Of a DNA stretch of 64,000 bases, positions 56,952-63,789 are shown in pieces. Below the pieces are notes generated by a model that was not told the DNA's origin, ran no database searches, and worked only from the letters and a program-made list of their open reading frames with translations. The position numbers and the translations under genes are program-made. Location of the stretch: positions 3,174,501 to 3,238,500 of the forward strand of contig JADKFX010000001.1 in the NCBI GenBank assembly GCA_016717265.1, written 5' to 3'. Origin of the DNA: Saprospiraceae bacterium (GTDB lineage: Bacteria > Bacteroidota > Bacteroidia > Chitinophagales > Saprospiraceae). Within the stretch, counting starts at the first letter, position 1. Each line of letters opens with the position of its first letter.

Positions 56952-57045
56952 GTGAATGGCAAAGATCCATTATTCAGTACAAATTATCAAAACTTTTTAA
57001 TTATTAGAATTGTGCACCCCCTTCCCGAAGCTTAACCCTGCCCAT

Positions 57046-57876
57046 TTATTTAAGATCATAAAGCACTAAAACCGGGTATTTTAGTTTTTTGACAACAGAA
57101 ATAGTATGACCTCTAAAAAAAAGATAGTAAAGAAAATTATGACTATGTGGAAGTAATACTAATAATGAAGATTCTGATGCTTGCATAAAAGCCTCTAAAG
57201 AATCTGTTAAATTTTTTGAAAAAATATATTTAATTCTGGTTTTTAACTTTCCAAATAATAATGCAACCAATTCTGTATGCTTTTCCTTAAAAATTGGATA
57301 CTTCTCATCACTAATATGTACAAACTGCACAGTAGCAGATTTAATAAAACTAAAGGACTCAAAAATAGCTAAAGATGCTTTATTTAGTTTCAAATGAAAA
57401 TCCGTAGCAAAGCATATTTTTTTATTATAATCTTCATATTTAAATCCTTGTGGAATAATCAAAAGTGGTATTTTAGATAAACCTAAAACAAATTGGGTAT
57501 TGCTGCCAACAACGATCCTCGAAATGTTTCCGGAACCAATTGCGCCCATTACCACCAGTTCTGCTGCTTGTTCTTTTGAAATTTTTAAAATAGAATCTGC
57601 TACAGTGCCACTTTCGCAAATTACCCCAGTAGCTAATTTTGACAGATTATTCTTTTGCTTAAATTTGAATAAATAATCCTCTGTAGCTTTCTTTCGTTCC
57701 TCCAAATATATTGAATAATCAAAAATTTGGTAGATATTATTATCCAATCCTGAATATGGCGAAACGACATGCAATATAATTGCCTTAAGCTTTTCCTTTT
57801 TCGACAAATTCAAACCAAATAACAAAGAAGATTCTGAATTTTTTGAGAAATCAATTGGCAACAAAATAGATCTCAT
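57046..57876 (-). CDS. Tandem universal stress protein
   Basis: 276 residues, two UspA domains. Domain 1 has the nucleotide-binding signature G-x2-G-x9-G-S (GAIGSGNISRIVVGS) and starts MRSILLPIDFSKNS. Domain 2 (from about 150) is degenerate and lacks the glycines. Such proteins bind ATP and accumulate under stress or oxygen limitation. It is divergent from the next universal stress gene; the 327-base region between their starts holds the twin-box promoters described separately. Confidence 0.9.
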   Translation of the reverse strand: MRSILLPIDFSKNSESSLLFGLNLSKKEKLKAIILHVVSPYSGLDNNIYQIFDYSIYLEERKKATEDYLFKFKQKNNLSKLATGVICESGTVADSILKISKEQAAELVVMGAIGSGNISRIVVGSNTQFVLGLSKIPLLIIPQGFKYEDYNKKICFATDFHLKLNKASLAIFESFSFIKSATVQFVHISDEKYPIFKEKHTELVALLFGKLKTRIKYIFSKNLTDSLEAFMQASESSLLVLLPHSHNFLYYLFFRGHTISVVKKLKYPVLVLYDLK

Positions 57877-57915
57877 GATTATAGAATTATAGGTATTAGA
57901 AAACTAGAACGAAAT

Positions 57916-57979
57916 CAAAATTAGTGCGATATATATATAAGAAGAGCACATAGCTCATTTGTTTGCATGATTATTGTCA
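57916..57979 (-). promoter_or_regulatory. Twin-box promoter of universal stress gene (second box degenerate)
   Basis: Read on the minus strand: TGACAATAATCA (57979-57968), 10 bases, TGAGCTATGTGC (57957-57946; right half poor), 22 bases, TAATTTTG (57923-57916), an exact TAnnTTTG element. The layout equals that of the other three promoters in the cluster. The ATG is about 40 bases further on. Confidence 0.5.
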
Positions 57980-58102
57980 TACTATAAAATAAGAAAAGTC
58001 TGTAAAACCCAGCTTGTTCAATTTAAAATAGCCTACAATGCCCCGTTAAAACCAAACCCAAAGTTGTTTTGAATGCCTTCCTACCGTTATTTGAGGTTTA
58101 TT

Positions 58103-58167
58103 TGATAACAATCACTAACCAAACTGATTACAATCAATATACTAAAGCTCTGTATTCTCTATTTTTA
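58103..58167 (+). promoter_or_regulatory. Twin CRP/FNR-type boxes and -7 element before universal stress gene
   Basis: TGATAACAATCA (58103-58114) and TGATTACAATCA (58125-58136), centres 22 bp apart; with flanks they read TTGAT-N4-ATCAc and cTGAT-N4-ATCAA, the FNR/FixK pattern. 23 bases later comes TATTTTTA (58160-58167), 7 of 8 matches to TAnnTTTG. A start near 58172 would place the second box at about -41.5, the class II activation position. Confidence 0.7.
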
Positions 58168-58203
58168 CCATTAAAATTCATTAAATCTATTAAAGAATTT
58201 GAT

Positions 58204-59040
58204 ATGAAGAGAATTCTGGTACCTATTGATTATTCTAATCCGTCACTGCAAGCGGCCAGATATGCCTTTCACTTTGCTCTTGAAAGTGGTGCCACTTTGG
58301 ATTTTCTGCATATCTTTTCAATTCCTGTTTCTGCCGTAGATTCATATGTATACGTACCAGATCATGAAGAAATAGAAGCAATCAGAAATAATCACTTAAA
58401 TCATTTGAATGAAATTGCTTCAGATCTCAGACTAAAGAGTGCAATTTCAATCCAAATAAATGTCCATTGCGTTTATGGTCATCCAATCGAACAGATTCTT
58501 GAATTTGGTAAACAATATAAAAATGACCTTATTATTATAGGACTGCAAGGTGAGGGTTTCCTTAAAGAGCGATTTGTAGGAAGTATAACAACCCACTTGT
58601 TTAGAAAATCCCATATTCCAGTTATAGCAATCCATTCTACAACAACCTATTCAAAAATAAAAAATATTCTCTTTGCATATGACCTTAAACCATTTTCAAA
58701 TAAACAATTATTAAAACCACTGGTAGAACTGGCAAACTATTTTAATGCACATGTGCATGTACTAAATGTTACAGACGAATTGGAAATATTTCCTAACATC
58801 TCTGAACAATTACAAGCCAACCACTTAAATCCTCCATTGAATTTAAATAATACTTCCTATCATATTGTTGAAAACGAGAACATCGTAGATGGAATTAAGG
58901 AATACTTAGCTATGAACACCATAGACCTCATTGTTATCATTTCTAGAGAACATTCTGTAATTACAAATATCTTCGACGAGCGGATTTCAAAGAAAACTGC
59001 ATTCAATTTAGATCTACCTATTTTAGCATTCCATGATTAA
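58204..59040 (+). CDS. Tandem universal stress protein
   Basis: 278 residues from ATG 58204 (MKRILVPIDYSNPS). The frame extends upstream to 58069, but that part overlaps the promoter boxes and has no family match. Domain 1 carries G-x2-G-x9-G-S (GLQGEGFLKERFVGS) for ATP binding; domain 2 (from about 150) is degenerate. Length and layout equal the divergent universal stress protein, suggesting duplication. Nine bases before the next gene. Confidence 0.9.
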   Translation: MKRILVPIDYSNPSLQAARYAFHFALESGATLDFLHIFSIPVSAVDSYVYVPDHEEIEAIRNNHLNHLNEIASDLRLKSAISIQINVHCVYGHPIEQILEFGKQYKNDLIIIGLQGEGFLKERFVGSITTHLFRKSHIPVIAIHSTTTYSKIKNILFAYDLKPFSNKQLLKPLVELANYFNAHVHVLNVTDELEIFPNISEQLQANHLNPPLNLNNTSYHIVENENIVDGIKEYLAMNTIDLIVIISREHSVITNIFDERISKKTAFNLDLPILAFHD

Positions 59041-59049
59041 AATCCAGCT

Positions 59050-59457
59050 ATGAAAATCGAAATCATTGAAACCAATTCCATTTTGGATATACAGAAATCC
59101 TTTTCTAAAAAATATCCATTTCTTAAAATGGAATTCTTTACTAAGCCCCATCCTATTCATGGGGGATCAAGGAAAGAATTCATAATTTCCAATGATACAC
59201 TTATAAAAAATTGTCGAACAAAACATAACGAAGGTATTTTGGAAATATATCCACATACTATAGTTGCTGAACTTGAGAAAAATTTTAATGACATATTTGG
59301 TCTTTCAATACAAGTCTTTAGAAAATCGGGTGATGTGTGGATTGAAACAACTGTGACAGATGACTGGACATTAGAAAAACAAAATACGGAGGCAGAATCG
59401 TTTCATAATGACCTCCAGGAAAGGAGCAAAACGGATCGGAATCATTTGCTATCGTAA
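59050..59457 (+). CDS. Conserved-looking cytoplasmic protein of unknown function
   Basis: 135 residues, no signal peptide or membrane helix. Predicted alpha/beta with FLKMEFFTKPHPIHGGSRKEF, LEIYPHTIVAELEKNFNDIFGLSIQVFRKSGDVWIETTVTDDWTLEKQN. No family is recognised. Tight linkage to the universal stress gene implies co-expression from the twin-box promoter. Confidence 0.7.
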   Translation: MKIEIIETNSILDIQKSFSKKYPFLKMEFFTKPHPIHGGSRKEFIISNDTLIKNCRTKHNEGILEIYPHTIVAELEKNFNDIFGLSIQVFRKSGDVWIETTVTDDWTLEKQNTEAESFHNDLQERSKTDRNHLLS

Positions 59458-60112
59458 ATAATAAACAATATTATTATTGAAATTTAGACATTGTAAAATA
59501 ATTCTTGGATTCTATTATGATCAAAAATTACATATTAGGACTCATAAAATTTAAATCCAATAATTGTAAATTCTTGTGTAGGCTTGCTTAAAAGAATTTA
59601 ATCCAGATAAAATTAATCTAAATATTTCCAACTTCAGATACAATTACTATGTAAGCCTTACCATCTAGTAATTAAAATTTAAAAATACTGTTTACCGGAA
59701 TGTGCCTGATTTTCAACCAAAATATTATATTCTAGCAACTAACCCCAATAAAATCAATCATTTATTTTAGTATACATTCACTAATGAAATTGATTTCACT
59801 ATGCATAAATAAAATTATAAAAAAATGCTCCAAATAAACATTGAAATAAAATAATATCCCAAAATCCATTTGAAGCATATCCTCAAAACGCCTATTTATG
59901 CTTTACTATAAATAGACGTGATTATAAAAAATAAAAACTCAAAATTTAAACCTAAATGAATACTTTTCTCTGCCTTTTTGATGCTTATAAAATTCAAAAT
60001 TAGAATTTGATTCCGAATTTAAAAGCACTCTTTATAAATTCATATCTTCAATTATACATAATCCCAAAATATAAAGGAATTATAGATCCATTGGCAATTT
60101 GCTTAGAATTTC
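59458..60112. other. 655-base convergent intergenic region
   Basis: Strongly AT-rich, with no reading frame of note and no RNA gene recognised. The only clear structure is an 11-base inverted repeat with one mismatch, CGcCTATTTAT / ATAAATAGaCG (59889-59918, 8-base loop), which could be a terminator or the stem of a small RNA. Confidence 0.45.
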
Positions 60113-60568
60113 CTATTTAACAACCAAAACTGGGCATTTTGCATTTCTTAAAACATCTTCTGCAACACTACCAAGAAATACTCTCTTCAGTCCTTTTCTC
60201 CCATGTGAACCAATTACTATAAGATCTGCATTTAGCTTGACTTGTACTTGTATCACAGATTCTCCAATATCATTGTTTTCCTCTACTAAAAAATCAATTT
60301 TCAATCCCGGATTATCAGCAATTAATTTCTCCTTTAATTCGGAAAGTTTTAATTGCTCTTCATCTCTCATTTTATTTAATAAATCCATTGCCAACAAATT
60401 GTTTCCCAAAATTGGACCCCCTCCATCAAACATAAATGGATTTACTAGGACATGCAAAACAGTAAGTCGCTCTCCACTTGTTTTAGTTAATCTAACTGCA
60501 TAGTCTAAGGCTTTTTCAGCAAACTCAGAAAAGTCAAAAGGACATAAAATTTGACTAAAAGATCTCAT
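60113..60568 (-). CDS. Single-domain universal stress protein
   Basis: 151 residues, one UspA domain: ILCPFDFSEFAEKALDYAVRL at the start and the intact nucleotide signature GSHGRKGLKRVFLGS near the end (LRNAKCPVLVVK closes the fold). Unlike the two tandem proteins it has a housekeeping-type promoter and no twin boxes. Confidence 0.92.
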   Translation of the reverse strand: MRSFSQILCPFDFSEFAEKALDYAVRLTKTSGERLTVLHVLVNPFMFDGGGPILGNNLLAMDLLNKMRDEEQLKLSELKEKLIADNPGLKIDFLVEENNDIGESVIQVQVKLNADLIVIGSHGRKGLKRVFLGSVAEDVLRNAKCPVLVVK

Positions 60569-60584
60569 ATCTAATTTATTTTAC

Positions 60585-60616
60585 CAAATATACAAATAAA
60601 TAGTGTGCTATACAAA
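60585..60616 (-). promoter_or_regulatory. Housekeeping-type promoter of the single-domain universal stress gene
   Basis: On the minus strand, TTTG (60616-60613), a 20-base spacer and TATATTTG (60592-60585), both perfect to the Bacteroidota consensus; the ATG is 16 bases downstream. No TGA-N6-TCA box is near. Confidence 0.6.
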
Positions 60617-60694
60617 ATTTCATATCCATTTTGTTTCTATTAAATTAAAAACAAACCAAATATCATTTAGAAGTCATAGAAATTTCATCACAAT

Positions 60695-61118
60695 TTAACT
60701 TTTACTTGCAGTAGCCACATATCTCAGAATGTCATAAGGTGTTAAGAGTCCCATCAACTCTTTTCCATCCACAATTGGAAGACAATGAAAATAATTGGTT
60801 AAAAACACTTCAATCGCAAGCTCAATTCTATCTTGTGGCTCTAATTTTCCCAACCTGACTACCATAATTTGCTTTACTTTAGTAAATTTCAATTTTTGGT
60901 CCTCTTTTATATCAATACTAATAGGATCCATATCAGAATTAGCATACAACTGTAAATCAGATTTACTAATTAAGCCTACAAGATCCTTAAAATGCACTAG
61001 GTATATGATGTATTGAATGCATATCAAATAGTTGCTTCACCGTTAACAAGTTATCCTCTGGAGTCACTGTTATCAATTCTTTCGTCATGATGTCACTTAC
61101 AGGATTTTTCAAATTCAT
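60695..61118 (-). pseudogene. CBS-pair protein gene, frameshifted
   Basis: From ATG 61118 the frame reads MNLKNPVSDIMTKELITVTP..NLLTVKQLFDMHSIHHIP and then stops. The following frame reads VHFKDLVGLISKSDLQLY ... FTKVKQIMVVRLGKLEPQDRIELAIEVFLTNYFHCLPIVDGKELMGLLTPYDILRYV. Joined, they make a normal protein of about 141 residues with two CBS motifs (adenine-nucleotide sensing). The break is at 60997-61001, where restoring two bases (CCT-gt-AGTG) would give the family-like HHIPVVHFKDLVG. It may be a sequencing error or true decay. A twin-box promoter drives it. Confidence 0.75.
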
Positions 61119-61133
61119 AAGCTATATTTTTTG

Positions 61134-61198
61134 TAAAAATAGATGCAAGTTCGATCTAAGTTCATGATCTTTGTCAGCAAAATCAATGATAGCAATCA
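61134..61198 (-). promoter_or_regulatory. Twin CRP/FNR-type boxes and -7 element before the CBS gene
   Basis: On the minus strand: TGATTGCTATCA (61198-61187), 10 bases, TGACAAAGATCA (61176-61165), 23 bases, TATTTTTA (61141-61134), 15 bases, ATG. Box spacing and -7 sequence are identical to the universal stress promoter at 58103. The outer box abuts the probable start of the divergent kinase gene, so it could also affect that gene. Confidence 0.7.
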
Positions 61199-61199
61199 T

Positions 61200-62497
61200 A
61201 TGGATCAACACGGCTTTCATAAAAATAGCAATTTTTTAAGTTCCGTTTTTGAAACGGCCATTGATGCTATTATAATAATTAATAAATTAGGTATCATCCA
61301 ATTATTAAATAAAAATGCAGCTGCAACTTTTGGATACGAAGTTGATGAACTCATTGGTCAAAATATCAATATTATTGTTCCTGAACCGGATAAAAGTAAG
61401 CATGACCAATATATAAAAAATCATTTAGAAACCGGAATTAAAAAATTATTGGAATTGGACGAGAGGTAACGGGATTAAAAAAAGATGGCCATATATTTCC
61501 AGTTCGTTTAGCGGTAAGCAAATTTATCATAGAAGATCAAATTTATTTTACAGGAGTGATTCATGATCTAAGTGCGCAAAAGGAAGCGGAGAATAAGTTG
61601 TGGTATGTAAATAGAAATCTTGAAAATTTGGTGGACTCCAGAACTGGTCAACTTCAAGAAAGTATTAATCAATTAAGTTCAAGTAATCGTTTTTTAGAGC
61701 ATGAAATTGATTTCAGGATCACCGTTGAGCAAAAATTAAAAGTGAGAGAACAAGAGTTGCTTGATGCCCTGGAAAAAGAACGCGATTTGAGTCTTTTAAA
61801 ATCCCGCTTTGTATCTATTGCATCTCATGAATTTCGAACCCCTTTGGCAAATATACTAAGCTCTATTAATCTAGTAGATCGGTATGAAAGTGCTGAATTC
61901 GTAGATAAACGCAAAGTGCATATTTCTAAAATCAAAAACAACATTCATTATTTAAATGGAATTTTAAATGAATTTTTAACCCTTACGAGAATCGAAGAGG
62001 GCAAATTTGAACTTAAGATTGAATCCTTTGAAATACATGGCATGCTGCATGAAATCATTGAAGACTTTAATTTAATCAAGAAAACAGGACAAACACTTAA
62101 ATTAAATACAAACAACTTAGAAGGCGCCTTAATAGAAACTGATAAAACCTGTCTAAAACACATTATGAATAATTTAATATCGAATGCTATTAAATATTCT
62201 GGTGAACATGCTACTATTGAAATTGAACTTTCTAAACTTAATAACTTTTATAATATTTTAGTAAAAGATAACGGGATAGGAATTCCAAATACTGAACAAA
62301 AATTTATATTTGATATTTTTTATCGCGGTTCTAATGTATTAAATATACAAGGAACCGGACTCGGACTAAATATTGTAAAAAAATATCTGGATACAATCAA
62401 AGGTAATATTCGATTTGAATCCATGGAGACCGAAGGAACACAAATAACAATTCAATTACCTGAAATATTTAATTATGAAAAAAATTCTGATCATTGA
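61200..62497 (+). pseudogene. FixL-like PAS sensor histidine kinase gene with a one-base frameshift
   Basis: Two frames join to a kinase of about 432 residues. The first (ATG 61200; ATG 61143 is possible) covers the first part of a PAS domain (SSVFETAIDAIIIINKLG ... EPDKSKHDQYIKNHLETGIKK). The second continues IGIGREVTGLKKDGHIFPVRLAV ... FTGVIHDLS, a coiled coil, HisKA (ASHEFRTPLAN), N-box NNLISNAIKYS and G-boxes DNGIGIP and GTGLGLNIV. One extra A in the A6 run at 61440-61445 restores KKIIGIGR. The His of KHDQY equals haem-ligand His200 of Bradyrhizobium FixL and the Arg of GIGR equals Arg220. No membrane helix, so it is a soluble sensor. It overlaps the regulator gene by 23 bases. Confidence 0.75.
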
Positions 62498-63512
62498 AGA
62501 TAATACAGAAATGCGAGAGAATATTACTGAAATTCTGCAGCTTTCTGGATATCATGTTTTCGCAGCAGCAGATGGTGTGCTTGGAGTACAAGCAGCTCGG
62601 GAGCACAAACCTGATCTCATTTTGTGTGATATTATGATGCCTAATTTAGATGGTTTTGGAGTTTTAAAAATCTTAAATCATGATGAACTATTAAAAAACA
62701 CACCCTTAGTGTTTCTAACAGCCAAAGCCGAGAAAGAAGACTTTCGTAAAGGCATGAATTTAGGCGCTGAAGATTACTTGATCAAACCCTTTGAAGATTC
62801 CGATTTATTACAAGTAGTTGAAAATAAATTGCATAAATATGAAAATTTATCAAAGTCTCGAGCTTCCAAAATATTAACCGGACTTATTCATTTTGAAGAA
62901 TTTGTAAATCTAAAGCAAGTTCAGGATTTAATAACGCATTGTGAAACCAAGGAGTTTGGAAAAAAATCAAAAATCTGGATGCTTCATGAAAACATTAATA
63001 ATATATATTACATCGAAAAAGGGATGGCCAAAGAAGTAATCGAAACGGTAGGAGGAAAAGAACTTATTCTGGATTTTTATCGAGCACCATGTTTTATGGG
63101 TTTATATCATTTATTTCAAACAAAATACAAATCGACTACAGAAATTATAGAACCGTCATATATTAAATCAATTTCAAAAAAATTGATTGAGGATATTATT
63201 CTAAAAGAGAATTTATTGACATCATATCAACATCACTTTGCTGAAAGATCCCAAGATTATGTCCAACGATTAGCGATAAATTCCTTTGGCAATGTCCGGG
63301 AAAAAGTAGCGTACCATTTATATAATCTTTCCAAATCTTTTCAAGAATCTGCAATCCACCTGGGTCGTGAGGATTTAGCTTCCTATTGCGGAATTGCAAA
63401 AGAAACGCTCATTCGCACCTTGACAGAATTTAAGGAAGAAAAATTAATTCAGTTAAATTCAGAAGGCATAATTATTCTGCAATCGCAGAAATTGATTTCC
63501 TTCTTTCTATAG
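62475..63512 (+). CDS. Response regulator fused to CRP/FNR-type DNA-binding module
   Basis: 345 residues. Receiver domain (1-120) with Glu8-Asp9, phospho-acceptor Asp52 (LCDIMMP), Thr82 and Lys104 (YLIKPF). It is followed by a cyclic-nucleotide-binding-like beta-roll (about 138-250) and a winged helix (about 265-345) with a recognition helix KETLIRTL: Glu310 and Arg314 match the Glu and Arg with which FNR (E209, R213) and CRP (E181, R185) read the TGA/TCA half-sites. The FNR N-terminal cysteine cluster is absent, so control is probably by phosphorylation from the overlapping kinase. It is the likely binder of the TGAy-N4-rTCA boxes of this cluster. Confidence 0.9.
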   Translation: MKKILIIEDNTEMRENITEILQLSGYHVFAAADGVLGVQAAREHKPDLILCDIMMPNLDGFGVLKILNHDELLKNTPLVFLTAKAEKEDFRKGMNLGAEDYLIKPFEDSDLLQVVENKLHKYENLSKSRASKILTGLIHFEEFVNLKQVQDLITHCETKEFGKKSKIWMLHENINNIYYIEKGMAKEVIETVGGKELILDFYRAPCFMGLYHLFQTKYKSTTEIIEPSYIKSISKKLIEDIILKENLLTSYQHHFAERSQDYVQRLAINSFGNVREKVAYHLYNLSKSFQESAIHLGREDLASYCGIAKETLIRTLTEFKEEKLIQLNSEGIIILQSQKLISFFL

Positions 63513-63687
63513 ATTTTGAGCGGCTTTGCTTTTTTGGAATTTTAAATTGTATTCCAAACATTGCACTTAATAATATTGGCAACGCTAAGAATGCTAATAC
63601 AGGAATTCCGATATACATTGGAACAACAACTGCAAGCATCATCAGATAAAATCTCATAATCAGTTGATCGATTGATAAATTGTACAT
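63472..63687 (-). CDS. Small membrane protein of the oxygen-type regulon
   Basis: 71 residues with one or two hydrophobic segments (LSIDQLIMRFYLMMLAVVVPMYIGIPVLAFLALPILLSAMFGIQF) and a basic tail (KIPKKQSRSKSIERRKS). Its 3' end overlaps the end of the regulator gene on the other strand by 41 bases. Two points support a real gene: the protein-like composition, and a twin-box promoter correctly spaced upstream. Function unknown. Confidence 0.65.
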   Translation of the reverse strand: MYNLSIDQLIMRFYLMMLAVVVPMYIGIPVLAFLALPILLSAMFGIQFKIPKKQSRSKSIERRKSISAIAE

Positions 63688-63703
63688 ACTTTTGAATTTT
63701 ATA

Positions 63704-63768
63704 CAAAATTGTAGCTTAATTAGACTTCAGGCAATGACGAATATCACCGTGCTCAATGAATTTTATCA
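63704..63768 (-). promoter_or_regulatory. Twin CRP/FNR-type boxes between small membrane protein and tryptophanase genes
   Basis: On the minus strand: TGATAAAATTCA (63768-63757), 10 bases, TGATATTCGTCA (63746-63735), 23 bases, CAATTTTG (63711-63704; 7 of 8 to TAnnTTTG), 16 bases, ATG of the small membrane protein. The outer box ends 21 bases before the divergent ATG at 63790, where a bound regulator could block or modulate that gene. Confidence 0.65.
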
Positions 63769-63789
63769 GGATTGTGCAAAACGTAAGTT

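Noticed and set aside
58069..58203. Possible 45-residue N-terminal extension of the universal stress protein
   Set aside because: It covers the promoter boxes and -7 element, has no family match, and ATG 58204 gives the standard MKRILVPIDYS start.
60569..60694. Search for twin boxes before the single-domain universal stress gene
   Set aside because: No TGA-N6-TCA element is present; the region has an ordinary TTTG-N20-TATATTTG promoter, so this gene was left out of the proposed regulon.
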